Positions 53,861-63,683 are shown, counted from the stretch's first letter. The stretch: DNA of 64,000 nt from Pseudomonadota bacterium (GCA_036339585.1 JAYZAS010000023.1:1-64000); one strand, 5' to 3'. The notes: generated by a model not told the origin, from the letters alone. Translations and numbers: made by a program.

Positions 53861-54922
53861 TCATGATTCTGCGCTAATTACAACTTTCAATGCCTCTTTG
53901 GCCATCATCATTCTCAGTGCTTTTTCTGCATGCTCGATCGGCATTTTTGCACTTAATAACAAATCGACAGGAAATCTTGATTGAGCTAATAGGTCCAGCG
54001 CCCTACGCACAGTGTCTGGCCGGTGGTGATAAACACCTTTCACAGTAATTTCACTATAATGCAAGAGATGAGCGTCCAAAGACACCTTTGTTTCAGGCTT
54101 GCAACCGCCAAATAAATTAACTATTCCTCCTGGCCTCACTGTAGACACGGCGTCCTCCCAAACGGCAGGCTGACCTGTTGCATCAATAGCTATCCAGGTT
54201 CCTTCCTTATTTTGGCACAGTGATTTTAGCACTCCAGCTTGACCACCGTCGCGCTTTATCTGAATAACTTTCTTAGCGCCCATTGCCTTCCCAACATCAA
54301 GCCGAGACCGATTAGGGTCAGCTAGAATTACACTAAAGCCTAAATCAGCTAATACCCCGACAAAGAGAAGTCCGATAGGGCCACCCCCATATACTGCAAT
54401 CTCAGTTCCTACCTCATAATTTTCTAAGTTACATGCATCGATACCATGAAGTACGCATGCAAGAGGTTCGGTTAGCGCAGCTCGAGAGAAATTTAGTTCA
54501 TTAGGAATTTTATGGGTGCTTCGTGCCACGAAGCGCTCAGGAATAAGCAAATACTCTGCATAGGCTCCGTTGAGATACTGAAGATCACGACATAAATTTT
54601 CACGATGCATATTGCAGTAATCGCAGTTAAGGCAGGGTGAAGAATTTGCAACTACTACGGCATCCCCTTCCAAAAATTTTTGTACGCCTTTCCCAACAGC
54701 TTGAACTCGTCCTGACACCTCATGCCCAAATAATGTAGGGGCATGAAGCATTCGCGCGTGTCCCCCTTGGCGAAATACCTTTACATCGGTCCCGCAAGTG
54801 GTTGCTGCTTCAACAGAAATCAATAATTCCCCCGTACTTGGCGGAACAACTGGAACCTCCCTTATTTCGATTTGTTCCGGCCCTATGAGCATTGCAGCAG
54901 TCATATTTTTCGGTAAAGTCAT
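53861..54922 (-). CDS. Zinc-dependent alcohol dehydrogenase family protein (MDR), second of pair
   Basis: 353 residues. Catalytic zinc ligands Cys (ATTCGTDVK) and His (FGHEVSGRV), structural zinc motif PCLNCDYCNMHRENLC (C-x2-C-x2-C-x7-C), coenzyme region EIAVYGGGPIGLLFVGVL. A sorbitol/threonine dehydrogenase-type enzyme using NAD(P). It overlaps the upstream gene by 4 nt (ATGA), so the two enzymes are made together. Substrate is unknown; polyols, sugars or amino alcohols are typical. Confidence 0.88.
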   Translation of the reverse strand: MTLPKNMTAAMLIGPEQIEIREVPVVPPSTGELLISVEAATTCGTDVKVFRQGGHARMLHAPTLFGHEVSGRVQAVGKGVQKFLEGDAVVVANSSPCLNCDYCNMHRENLCRDLQYLNGAYAEYLLIPERFVARSTHKIPNELNFSRAALTEPLACVLHGIDACNLENYEVGTEIAVYGGGPIGLLFVGVLADLGFSVILADPNRSRLDVGKAMGAKKVIQIKRDGGQAGVLKSLCQNKEGTWIAIDATGQPAVWEDAVSTVRPGGIVNLFGGCKPETKVSLDAHLLHYSEITVKGVYHHRPDTVRRALDLLAQSRFPVDLLLSAKMPIEHAEKALRMMMAKEALKVVISAES

Positions 54923-55965
54923 AGAAAGCCTAATGATGCCTTTGATGGTGTAAACAAAACTTTTAACGCTCTACGATTGCGCACAAGGGACACTCCCTTT
55001 TCAAAATCATCTAATGGCATTGTATGCGTAACTAATAAAGATGGGTCAAGTCGACCACACTTGATTAAGTTAAAAATTTCAGATTGCTCAGCAAGAGCAC
55101 CAGAATATGTACCGACAATGCGGCGCTCGAACTTAAAAACGTTATTAAGATCAATTTTTGCGTGTTCCCCATTTGATGCATGAGCAAAAAGCACCACCGT
55201 CCCGCCATGGCGTGTTAATTCTATAGATGAACCCATCACCAACGAACCGCCGACTGTATCGAAAACAGCATCGGCATTAATGTTCTGAGCAAAAATATTA
55301 GCCTTTTCCGGACTTAAAACCTCATGCGCACCCATTTTTTTAGCAAAAACCCGCCTTTCAGATACAGGGTCAATAATTATTACTCTGGTCTCTGGCATCT
55401 CAGCTCTTAATACCAACAAGTGTAATAATCCCATGGGCCCAGCACCCTGAACCACAACAAGATCGCCGCTGCTAATCCCTGAACGGCGTATACTTCTTAA
55501 AACGCAGGCAGCGGGTTCTAAGAAGACTGCGGCCCTGTCCGATATCTCATCACTAAGAATATAGGCAGCAGATGTAACTGCAGGCTCGCCTATCACCATC
55601 GTGTCAGCAAACCCGCCTGGAGCAATAAGATTTTCACGAAACACTTCACACATTGTCTCATTACCCTTTTTGCAAAAGGAGCAATTACCGCAAGACACGT
55701 GATGAGGAACAACAATACGGTCACCGACAGCAAAATGCTGAACACCTTTGCCTAACGACAGGACATCACCAACAACTTCATGTCCGAGAACAGAACCAGG
55801 CTGCTCATTTCCAGCTGAAAGCTTATAAAGATCCGTTCCGCACAAACCAACAACTCGCAGCCGCAATAGTAATTCTCCAAAGTCAGGCGACTGTTCTGGT
55901 CTCGGTTCGAGACGCGTTGCTGAACCTCCGGCACAAGCAACTACGTTATTAGAAGAAATTATCAT
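54919..55965 (-). CDS. Zinc-dependent alcohol dehydrogenase family protein (MDR), first of pair
   Basis: 348 residues. Zinc ligands in VVGLCGTDLYK and LGHEVVGDV; structural zinc motif VSCGNCSFCKKGNETMC; nucleotide site VVQGAGPMGLLHLLVLRA. It is clearly a distant paralogue of the gene it overlaps, so the pair may have arisen by duplication and act in sequence or as a heteromer. It diverges from an enolase-superfamily gene 112 bp away, together suggesting a sugar acid or polyol route. Confidence 0.88.
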   Translation of the reverse strand: MIISSNNVVACAGGSATRLEPRPEQSPDFGELLLRLRVVGLCGTDLYKLSAGNEQPGSVLGHEVVGDVLSLGKGVQHFAVGDRIVVPHHVSCGNCSFCKKGNETMCEVFRENLIAPGGFADTMVIGEPAVTSAAYILSDEISDRAAVFLEPAACVLRSIRRSGISSGDLVVVQGAGPMGLLHLLVLRAEMPETRVIIIDPVSERRVFAKKMGAHEVLSPEKANIFAQNINADAVFDTVGGSLVMGSSIELTRHGGTVVLFAHASNGEHAKIDLNNVFKFERRIVGTYSGALAEQSEIFNLIKCGRLDPSLLVTHTMPLDDFEKGVSLVRNRRALKVLFTPSKASLGFL

Positions 55966-56077
55966 AAATAGAGCACTAACTGTTTACACAAGGTATCAAC
56001 TTTGCTTCCAGCACGATTGCAAGGATTACACTTTAGCATCACACTGCGTATATGTAAGGAAATTAGGGAACACAAGA

Positions 56078-57172
56078 ATGAAAATTGTAAACTATGAAGT
56101 AACCGTTCTAAATGTGCCTGAAGATGACCCGCTGGCTAACATGCCCGAAGAGCGAGGACGCACTAGGCCCGTTGTTGCATTAAAACTTAGGACTGATGAT
56201 GGAATAGAAGGCATAGGCATAACTTTCTATGGCGGCAGATTGACCGCAACTCTCAAAAAAGCGGTTGAAGAGCTTGCTGAAATGACAATTGGTGAAGACC
56301 CGGCAATGATTGAACACATTGCAAAAAAATTTCGCTCGTCAACAGGCGACCCCTTCGGATCATCGGGTATTTTCACCCTCGCGCACTCGGCTATTGATAT
56401 AGCTCTTTGGGATATAAAGGGCAAATCGGTCAACATGCCATTATGGAAGTTGTTGGGTGGGTATCGTAAACAAGTTCCAACATACGCATCAGGATCTCTC
56501 CGACGCGGTCTTACCGACGATCAAGCGCAGGAGGCCGCTGCAACACTCATTTCAAAGGGCTTTAGAGCAATGAAAACTCAGATGGCACTTCCGGGGGTGC
56601 CCTCTCCAAAAGATGAAATCCGTCGAATTCAGGTAATTCGCGATGTAATCGGCCCGGAAATAAAATTAATGTGCGACATCAATCAACTATGGCGACCGGA
56701 ACAAGCAATCGATATTGGCAGCCAAGCTGAGGAAGTGGGCCTCTTCTGGCTTGAAGACGTAACACGCGCGGATGATTATGATGGGTTAGCGCGAGTCACA
56801 GCGGCACTGAAGACGCCTATTGCTGGCGGCGAATATCTTTACGGTACTGTACCTTTTCACCTCATGATCCAAAAACATTCTGTTGACATAGTCATGGTTG
56901 ATATTATCCGTGTTGGCGGCGTAAGTCAGTGGATGAAAGTTGCCGCAATGGCTGATGTAGCTAATTTGCCTATTGTTAGCCATGTAATGCCAGAAATATT
57001 AGGGCATGTAGTTGCAGCATGCCCCAATGGGCTTACGGTCGAATATATGCCGTGGATGTTGGATCTCTATGAAGAAACGCCCAAAATTAAGGATGGATAT
57101 TTACAATTAACTGAAGAACCAGGTTTAGGGTTGCAGTTTGACGAAAAAGCATTGGCAATATTCGCTGCTTAA
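56078..57172 (+). CDS. Enolase-superfamily enzyme (mandelate racemase-like sugar-acid dehydratase), copy 2
   Basis: 364 residues. Lys166 (AMKTQMA), metal ligands Asp200 (CDINQ), Glu226 (WLEDV) and Glu252 (GGEYLY), and the His302 base (SHVMPEI) are in place, the pattern of the mandelate racemase subgroup, most members of which dehydrate acid sugars. Start ATG with an AGGG upstream. The divergent alcohol dehydrogenase pair supports a sugar or polyol pathway: oxidise, dehydrate. Specific substrate unknown. Confidence 0.87.
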   Translation: MKIVNYEVTVLNVPEDDPLANMPEERGRTRPVVALKLRTDDGIEGIGITFYGGRLTATLKKAVEELAEMTIGEDPAMIEHIAKKFRSSTGDPFGSSGIFTLAHSAIDIALWDIKGKSVNMPLWKLLGGYRKQVPTYASGSLRRGLTDDQAQEAAATLISKGFRAMKTQMALPGVPSPKDEIRRIQVIRDVIGPEIKLMCDINQLWRPEQAIDIGSQAEEVGLFWLEDVTRADDYDGLARVTAALKTPIAGGEYLYGTVPFHLMIQKHSVDIVMVDIIRVGGVSQWMKVAAMADVANLPIVSHVMPEILGHVVAACPNGLTVEYMPWMLDLYEETPKIKDGYLQLTEEPGLGLQFDEKALAIFAA

Positions 57173-57252
57173 CGGCTACTTTCTTGTGAGGATCACTTTT
57201 TAACATGCAATGCAGCATCTTACCGGAGATTGATCCGCAAATATTGGGCGAT

Positions 57253-58074
57253 TTATCGAGCAGATTTGATCCAATCAGAGATCCTATTGACTGTTTCCTT
57301 TTCAATATCCAAAAAGCCATGATGTGATTTTGATTTGCATGCATGCTCTTCCCATCCTGCTTCGCCGCCCTCCATCGTGACAAATTCTTTCCGTGGAGAA
57401 TTTTTGAGTTTTTTGAAGAAATATTTTGCGTCCCCATGTAGCGTGACATAGCAATTATCGTCTCGATGATGAATTACCAATGACGGTATATTGATGTCTT
57501 CGACTTTTAAATCGGTGACCTTCGGTTGACCGCGGTTCCCGGTACCCACAACACTGGCTGCAAAAATTAGCCCTGTAGGTTTTGAAGGTCCCTCTAACTT
57601 TAATCCGGCATTCGCAACCGAAATCGACCCGCGGCTATGACCGATCAACCACACGTCAACCTGATATTTTAATTTAATTTCCCGTATCAACTTTCCTACA
57701 TCTTCCGCGTGCGTGTTCGAAAGCCTAAAGTCCCAGTCATCGGAATCTGCGGGCATGCTGTAAATTCCAACTAAAAGTCCGTTTTTCACAAATAATTTCC
57801 GCGACCGGACTAAAAAATTGCCTCGCATCCTGCTGATGCTGCCATCTTTTTCAAATTTAACCATTCCGTGCCCACCAGCAAATAATATTACCGCATGTTT
57901 TGGCTTGGTATTTGGCTGAAGTAGTAAAAGGCTGTGAGACGATCCCGGGCGTAGTTTTTGTTTAATAAATTCCTGCGCGGAAAGTTTACCCGACCACGTG
58001 GGAGAAAAAGAGACTACTACAAGTGCTAAAAAGGACGACCTTAATTTTATAGCAGCAGAAAACCCTCGGATCAC
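57253..58074 (-). CDS. Secreted alpha/beta hydrolase
   Basis: 273 residues. Signal peptide: KLRSSFLALVVVSFSPTWSG. Catalytic Ser in WLIGHSRGSISVA, Asp candidate in HHRDDNCYV and His in SHHGFLD, so the triad is complete; an oxyanion-region motif FAGGHGMVKF precedes. Likely a periplasmic esterase or peptidase-like hydrolase; substrate unknown. It converges with the enolase-family gene and lies 76 bp before a secreted hypothetical on the same strand. Confidence 0.82.
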   Translation of the reverse strand: MIRGFSAAIKLRSSFLALVVVSFSPTWSGKLSAQEFIKQKLRPGSSHSLLLLQPNTKPKHAVILFAGGHGMVKFEKDGSISRMRGNFLVRSRKLFVKNGLLVGIYSMPADSDDWDFRLSNTHAEDVGKLIREIKLKYQVDVWLIGHSRGSISVANAGLKLEGPSKPTGLIFAASVVGTGNRGQPKVTDLKVEDINIPSLVIHHRDDNCYVTLHGDAKYFFKKLKNSPRKEFVTMEGGEAGWEEHACKSKSHHGFLDIEKETVNRISDWIKSAR

Positions 58075-58150
58075 AACTGTATCTCCATTCGATACATCAA
58101 CGTGTTTGATTATGCGGCAAATCTATCTCTGCTCAATAAAATCAATCTTC

Positions 58151-58597
58151 CTACTCTAACACAGAGACTTCGCACATCAAATGTCCAACAGCCACTTCGT
58201 ATTTTTCTTTTTTTATCACCTCAGTGAACGCAACTGTAAGCGAATCAACAATCGTGCGACCCTGTGGACCCTTGGTTTGCTCTATTATTCCAACCACAGT
58301 TGAAAGCCCTGCATGACCTAACAGTGCAAAAGAAATAGCAACCCGGCCGTTTCCATTTTGCCTAGCAACCCCAAGGCCACTGAAGGCTCTCCTTAGCCAC
58401 ATTGCGTTCATTCGGTAACCATCGCCGCTAGCCATTATTTCAAATCGCGCGTCTTTAATTATCCGGTGTTCCGGGAAAGTGAGGTTTCCCTCGCAAAGAA
58501 AACTATTAACAAACCCATCTTCCGCCCTGAGCGAAGCAGACAAGACCGTAAGGAAATTTATTATTACGATACTGAGGATTAATCTCCGTATGATCAT
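58151..58597 (-). CDS. Secreted protein of unknown function
   Basis: 149 residues from ATG 58597 (the open frame upstream overlaps the DM9-like gene). Signal peptide IIRRLILSIVIINFLTVLSASLRA. Two cysteines in the mature part (FLCEGN and HLMCEV) could form a disulfide. Strand-rich middle (GRVAISFALLGHAG; STVVGIIEQ). I recognise no family. It is 7 bp after the stop of the DM9-repeat gene, so the two are surely cotranscribed and may work together. Confidence 0.65.
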   Translation of the reverse strand: MIIRRLILSIVIINFLTVLSASLRAEDGFVNSFLCEGNLTFPEHRIIKDARFEIMASGDGYRMNAMWLRRAFSGLGVARQNGNGRVAISFALLGHAGLSTVVGIIEQTKGPQGRTIVDSLTVAFTEVIKKEKYEVAVGHLMCEVSVLE

Positions 58598-58604
58598 TCC
58601 CCAG

Positions 58605-60665
58605 TCAGTAACCTTTGATCCGCTTGCAAAACCAAGTTCGCTCCTCCCCTTTACCCCATTTAGCAATTTTTAAAACAGCGCGCTTTCCGCCCTTTGGTAT
58701 TGGAACTAATTCAGTAGATATACTAGTCATATGCAAACTATCCCCGTTGCCGGAAATATCGCTCAAGTTAATGAGTGCTACAAACGTTCGGGACAGGTGT
58801 TTTGTTGTTTTTGATTGAGCTCCAAATGCAACCGCCATTCTGCGTTTTTTAAACTCCAGGCTGTGAGGGTAGTAAACTCCTACACCGAGTCTACTACTTG
58901 CCTCATCGCCTTTACTATGCGGGGAGCGGGTACCTTTTCGCATTGTAACTCTCCGAGGGCCGGCTTTAGCCTCTCTTTGGAATGCCGCTATACGCAACAA
59001 AACTTCATTTTGGGTATTTTGCTCACGATTGTTACAGCGATACTCCCCATCAAAAAAACCAAAACTCTGGCTGCTTGCTGCCTTACGAATAACCGGTGAA
59101 AGTGTGTAATAACCCTTTTTCATATATATCGGGGCATTCCCACCAGGAAGAATGCATTTGTTATCATCTAAGGTACCCGTAATAAACTCACCTGACACTA
59201 TCGCGGCACACAGATGCTCATAAGAACCTCGCATTTTATTGTGACTAGATTTTTTATCGGAAATAGCATCAGACTTATGCCAACGCCCTGTATATTTGGA
59301 ACGAAAAACAAGTACCTCGTACCTTTTTTCTCTAGTAACCTTGGAATTTATAGCCAAAAGGCAAGCGCGAGCCTTGGGTATTGCATTGCCGTTTTGAAAC
59401 ACCACGTCACGCAGTCTTTTCATGGTGCCAAACACGTAGCCGGTTTGTTCATAGAAAACCCTACAAACGTAGTGTGACTTTTTTATTTTGCTTAAAAAAG
59501 CATCTGGCGGCACATCGTCTTCAGAGGCCACCCATTTAATAATCGGTAAAAATTGGGGTGGGAAAAAACCAGATGAGCCGCCCTTCCAACGTAGTACATC
59601 AAATTTAACCCTCACAGGAACTGGACTTTCTTGCTGAGCGGTATAGGGGATAGTACATACATCACGTTCAAGACGCCCAACTACGTAACGGCCACGTTCA
59701 ACCTCAACTCTGCAAACAAACGTCTTTTCTAAGCCCGAATGGGAGGCAACAACCATTGTTTTGGATAACGCTTGTGGGTTATGAGGCTGCCACGAAGCCT
59801 CATAACCTCTATTAAAAGCGAGAATTTGATATTGCTCATGTCGGGTACGGACCCCACCGACACCGATGTTACAGCGCGGATCTACGGTGTCACTTGATAA
59901 TGTTCCAGTAAACCAACCCCAATTTGGGTGTTTAACTCTGCAGATATAAACTGGCCCACTAGAACCACTTTCCTTCCTCATCCTGTAAGCACCTGAGGGG
60001 ATTTTGTTTTTTGCTTTTATCCATTTAATTGGCGCCTCATTTAACGTTGCAAAGGATAGATTCTTTCTTTTGGTGATTGACTCCTTTTTGCTCAGGCTAA
60101 ATTCGGTTGCTTTATTCCGATAAATACTACTCAAAGAGCTGTCGCGTTTTCGAATTAGTAACACTTCATTTTTACTGCTCGACCTAGTAGTGCGTACACC
60201 ACGAGCACTAAATTCGCAGACACGAGAGTCGTCTATCAACTTGCCAAAAAACCACCGGCCGTGGGCTCGAGTGCGACAAATAGAAAACTTGGCGGGCGTT
60301 TTTACAAATACCCCATAATCCATCAGGTTTGATTTGTTAGATTTGTGCCACGATGCGGAAAAATCACCTGAAATACTCAAAATTCGATAATGTTTTGTCC
60401 ATTTGGAGGTGTTATTTTTGCTATTGAAATAAGAACAAACATAGTTTTTTCCCGCAATCAAAGTTCCCGGATTGCCGCGTTTTGCGCAGATCGGCAATTG
60501 TTTTTTTCCAGGCATTAGGTAAGCACCGTCAGGGATGCTTTGGTTTGCTTTTAACCAACGGACTGGGTTTGCCAACAGAAAACTGGAAGGAAGAAAAATT
60601 GTCCCAAATATCGTTCCGGCAAGCACTAAGGGGACGAGATTTTGTATCGTTGAGCGATCTATCAT
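58605..60665 (-). CDS. Secreted protein with multiple DM9-like (DUF3421) repeats
   Basis: About 686 residues from ATG 60665, which gives a signal peptide (LVPLVLAGTIFGTIFLPSSF) ending at LLA; the frame opens at 60707. At least three clear units begin W-x-K/A-x(3-6)-P-x-G/D-A and continue with a C-R-x-x motif and a V/L-G-x-L turn: RWLKANQSIPDGAYLM, KWIKAKNKIPSGAYRM with VYICRVKHPNWGWFTGTL, and KWVASEDDVPPDAFLS; each is followed by a second, weaker unit beginning W-H/Q-x-S/H. This is the DM9 pattern, known in eukaryotic lectins that bind mannose. The C-terminal 150 residues are different and unassigned. Confidence 0.7.
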   Translation of the reverse strand: MIDRSTIQNLVPLVLAGTIFGTIFLPSSFLLANPVRWLKANQSIPDGAYLMPGKKQLPICAKRGNPGTLIAGKNYVCSYFNSKNNTSKWTKHYRILSISGDFSASWHKSNKSNLMDYGVFVKTPAKFSICRTRAHGRWFFGKLIDDSRVCEFSARGVRTTRSSSKNEVLLIRKRDSSLSSIYRNKATEFSLSKKESITKRKNLSFATLNEAPIKWIKAKNKIPSGAYRMRKESGSSGPVYICRVKHPNWGWFTGTLSSDTVDPRCNIGVGGVRTRHEQYQILAFNRGYEASWQPHNPQALSKTMVVASHSGLEKTFVCRVEVERGRYVVGRLERDVCTIPYTAQQESPVPVRVKFDVLRWKGGSSGFFPPQFLPIIKWVASEDDVPPDAFLSKIKKSHYVCRVFYEQTGYVFGTMKRLRDVVFQNGNAIPKARACLLAINSKVTREKRYEVLVFRSKYTGRWHKSDAISDKKSSHNKMRGSYEHLCAAIVSGEFITGTLDDNKCILPGGNAPIYMKKGYYTLSPVIRKAASSQSFGFFDGEYRCNNREQNTQNEVLLRIAAFQREAKAGPRRVTMRKGTRSPHSKGDEASSRLGVGVYYPHSLEFKKRRMAVAFGAQSKTTKHLSRTFVALINLSDISGNGDSLHMTSISTELVPIPKGGKRAVLKIAKWGKGEERTWFCKRIKGY

Positions 60666-61024
60666 GCATTTATCCAAAATTACGAAATATTGAATACCAC
60701 TGGACAACCCTGTATTAAAAACACTGGCACGGAATAATTGTAGCCACGATTATTGCTGATTACTAATAACTAAAACAACGTGCGGGCCTAATGCCTTTTC
60801 AAATTGTTCCTGTTTGCCTGACTCAATATTTTTTTCTGAGTTTCATATTACCACTATCTGCACCGAACTCATTTTTGATTAATCGAATTCCTAAAAGCCC
60901 TACTGAATATTTTGCTCAGACTTTCGATGGGATGGGACTATTCGACCCAAATTACTGTCTAATAAATATCAGGCCACGGGTCAGAGATCAAAAAAGTATA
61001 GCGGGATAATGCAAAACCGCCTTG
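60666..61024. other. Intergenic region before the DM9-like gene
   Basis: 359 bp. A 72-codon frame at 60791-61009 on the plus strand starts with a hydrophobic stretch (PVCLTQYFFLSFILPL) but has no Shine-Dalgarno and no recognisable continuation; I do not support it as a gene. The promoter of the DM9-like gene should be here. Confidence 0.4.
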
Positions 61025-61831
61025 TCAATTATTTTTAAAAAAACTATCCAAAGCGGAGTTGTAGGACTCTGGATCCTCTAGATATGGCGAATGCCCTAAC
61101 TCTGGGAAAACCAATTTTTCTGCAGTTGGCATCGTGGCTAATAGGCGTTTGTGTCCCTCGGACGGGCCTAACCTATCGGCACCGCCATGAAGAATGAGCG
61201 CTGGCGTCTTACAACGAGATAGCCATGAACGATTATCAGCGTGCTGGCACATTGCAGCATTAACGGGGAAGAACTCGGCACTGGTTTGAGAAACGACCGA
61301 AGCAATTTTATTTTTTAATTCGACCGAAGCGCAGTCTGTTGTCATCTTTTCGGCTTGCATCCGGCCATATTCCATCGGTGTGGCCTTAGCACGTTCTTTG
61401 ATACGGATTTGATAACGCTCCGCTAGCGGTTCTTCTATCGGGCGTGCTGCGCCGGTATGAGTGCAAGAAAACACAATTGAATGCACTCGGTCGGGATATT
61501 TACCTACAAAAGCACCGCCAACAATTCCTCCCATTGAATGACCTACAATCCGCGCCTTTTCTATAGCTAATGCATCGAGCAAGGCTGCAAGTCCTGCTGC
61601 ATAGACCTCTACTCTGCCCTCCCTCGGCATTGATTTTCCGTAACTTGGAGCATCCCAAGCTATAACTCGATACCGTGATGAAAAAAAAGGAAATTGATAG
61701 CCCCAGATACCTGAATGAATGTTTATTCCATGCAGAAAAATTATAGCCTCTCCGCAACCTGCCTCGCGGTAGCTAATGGTGCCGCTTGGCATTTTTTTTA
61801 TTGCAAGTTCGGGGACACTAAATTCGCTCAT
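61025..61831 (-). CDS. Alpha/beta hydrolase (cytosolic)
   Basis: 268 residues from ATG 61831 (AAAGGA about 10 nt before it; ATG 61840 and ATG 61864 are alternatives). Oxyanion motif FLHGINIHSG, nucleophile Ser in IVGHSMGGIVGG, Asp in LHGGADRLGP, His in ELGHSPYLED. A classic monomeric esterase/lactonase layout such as 3-oxoadipate enol-lactonase or a haloperoxidase-like hydrolase; no pathway neighbours identify it. Confidence 0.87.
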   Translation of the reverse strand: MSEFSVPELAIKKMPSGTISYREAGCGEAIIFLHGINIHSGIWGYQFPFFSSRYRVIAWDAPSYGKSMPREGRVEVYAAGLAALLDALAIEKARIVGHSMGGIVGGAFVGKYPDRVHSIVFSCTHTGAARPIEEPLAERYQIRIKERAKATPMEYGRMQAEKMTTDCASVELKNKIASVVSQTSAEFFPVNAAMCQHADNRSWLSRCKTPALILHGGADRLGPSEGHKRLLATMPTAEKLVFPELGHSPYLEDPESYNSALDSFFKNN

Positions 61832-61995
61832 TCTAGACATTTCCTTTGTTTTGTGAAATTTCAATCCGACGGTGACGAAGTTTGCGAGTTTAAGAAACGA
61901 GCGGAGATAGTATTTTTCTACATTGGGAAGTATCTTTTGGAGATTACCATCATTTTTTGTAGCGTGTACGGACCGTAATATAGATCTTGTAAAAA

Positions 61996-62496
61996 TCAGT
62001 CTTTAACTGAAACCCACTTCTCCCATGAAAGGTCATCGATGAGCAAATCTGTTATCGCAGCTCCACCGATCCCATCCAAAGAAAGTATAACCTCTCCTCT
62101 TTTGTTAACAACTGCCTGTTCTAACTCCCGTGCGTACTTTTGAGGAATATAAAATCTATCCAGACCTGTTTGAAAACGACCATTTTTACAAACTCCTTTT
62201 AAATATTTCCGGCACTCTGATGGCTGTGGTCGTGCACCCAAAATCTTTTTCGGAGCAAAACAAATATAAGTCTTTTTTTCATGCTGGTTTTTAGAACCGG
62301 TACAGAGCGACTCAAAACCATAATCGATACGGTAGGCCAAATAATGGCCAGCCAACAAATCTCGAGGGTCAAACCCACGAATAGGCAACGTGAGTTTTTG
62401 GCCTTGAGTCGCAACCCATACGTTCCACAAGACAAATCCGGCCAAACATAGTATTGGAAACATTAGGGCCGCGCCGAAACGATACTTGCCACTCAT
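61996..62496 (-). CDS. GDYXXLXY-domain membrane protein
   Basis: 166 residues. One N-terminal TM helix (LMFPILCLAGFVLWNVWVA), then LPIRGFDPRDLLAGHYLAYRIDY, the motif for which this family is named. Mature part probably periplasmic, with four cysteines (SLCTGSK, YICFAP, ECRKYLKGVC). Genes of this family usually follow a DUF2157 membrane protein, as here, with a 4-nt overlap (ATGA). Function unknown in the family. Confidence 0.85.
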   Translation of the reverse strand: MSGKYRFGAALMFPILCLAGFVLWNVWVATQGQKLTLPIRGFDPRDLLAGHYLAYRIDYGFESLCTGSKNQHEKKTYICFAPKKILGARPQPSECRKYLKGVCKNGRFQTGLDRFYIPQKYARELEQAVVNKRGEVILSLDGIGGAAITDLLIDDLSWEKWVSVKD

Positions 62497-63644
62497 TTAG
62501 GCACACCCTCCAGCCATGACATCACATTATGACGCTTCCGATACCAAATGAGAGTTGTAAGTAAAATTAACACACCAACGCATATCAATCCGACTGCAGT
62601 GATAGCTAATCCCCCAAAAGCATCAATGTAGAACGTTAACATTCTGATCCCAATCAGTACCAAGAGAAATTGGGCCGCGCCGCGCCGACCAGCACGAGCC
62701 ATATCTGTTGCGCAAAACCCAAATAACAAGATTACAAAAACCGATCCAAGGTATGGAACACCATTGGTTAGGCAAGCGAGAGCAAGAAAACACAAGTAAA
62801 TCCCCAACTGGACCCCAATCAATATCAAACGTGCACGGGGAAATATTTCCCAAAACCAAGCGATTGCGAATAAGAACAATGACAATAACACCCCAAATGA
62901 TACCATTAACGAAGCACCGGATAATTCGTCCTTATTTGTTGGATTAGCAGTTTCCCAACTCAGACATATGTCAAAAATAACTATTGCGCTGAACCACGCA
63001 AACACTGTTATTGCCCGCAACGCCCATTCAAAATTATCAAAACGCCTCAGTTTGTTGAGCGCTACTAGCCCAATCGCTGTAGTTATCGGTAATATGCCTA
63101 CTAATCCGATTACGGTGCTTTGATCTAGCCAGCCAAGCTGGTCCATCCACTCAACGATCGGTATTACGAGCCCCACCACCAACATTACCCATGACCAAAG
63201 AGCAGGGACCAGACGAAACTGAGCCATAACTGTTATAGGTGCCACAATAAGGCCCCAAAAAAGCAATGCATGATCAAGCCTGCCCGAAAGATTAAAGGTC
63301 TGACTAATTAAGCCAATGGCTGCAAGACAGGCTATTAGAAATGCGAATATGAATAGATCGGCCCCCGTAGGATTATTACGCATTTTCATTGCCCAAGCCG
63401 CAAGTGCAATGGTAACCAAAAGCACGAACATTAGCCCAAGCATAATTGCATCGGGGATGTTTTCCCAATGCGAAGCAACCAGTGCAATAACGCCTATCCC
63501 TATTGAAGTAACTGCAAGACCAAGCAGTCCACGCAATAACCAGCTGGATTGTCCAGCTTCAAATTTCTCTATTGCGAAGACTTGCTGCTCATCTATAAGA
63601 CCTGCCCCGCACCACTTATTTAAACGTCGTCTTAGTCTAACCAT
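62493..63644 (-). CDS. DUF2157 membrane protein
   Basis: 383 residues. A soluble N-terminal stretch with WCGAGLIDEQQVFAIEKFEA leads into about ten hydrophobic helices (LLRGLLGLAVTSIGIGVIAL; HWENIPDAIMLGLMFVLLV and so on). The DUF2157 start region (LIDEEQ...I) is recognisable. It is the first gene of the DUF2157-GDYXXLXY pair, and the two probably form one inner-membrane complex. No enzyme motif is visible; function is unknown. Confidence 0.85.
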   Translation of the reverse strand: MVRLRRRLNKWCGAGLIDEQQVFAIEKFEAGQSSWLLRGLLGLAVTSIGIGVIALVASHWENIPDAIMLGLMFVLLVTIALAAWAMKMRNNPTGADLFIFAFLIACLAAIGLISQTFNLSGRLDHALLFWGLIVAPITVMAQFRLVPALWSWVMLVVGLVIPIVEWMDQLGWLDQSTVIGLVGILPITTAIGLVALNKLRRFDNFEWALRAITVFAWFSAIVIFDICLSWETANPTNKDELSGASLMVSFGVLLSLFLFAIAWFWEIFPRARLILIGVQLGIYLCFLALACLTNGVPYLGSVFVILLFGFCATDMARAGRRGAAQFLLVLIGIRMLTFYIDAFGGLAITAVGLICVGVLILLTTLIWYRKRHNVMSWLEGVPK

Positions 63645-63683
63645 TGGCGTTTAATGGGCTATTGAAAATAAAACCTATGTCCA

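Noticed and set aside
53861-54922. Considered whether the vWA/FHA operon extends into the downstream alcohol dehydrogenase genes.
   Set aside because: They are on the opposite strand and of unrelated metabolic type.
60791-61009. 72-codon plus-strand frame with a hydrophobic start.
   Set aside because: No Shine-Dalgarno, no known family and it lies in the promoter region of a divergent gene.
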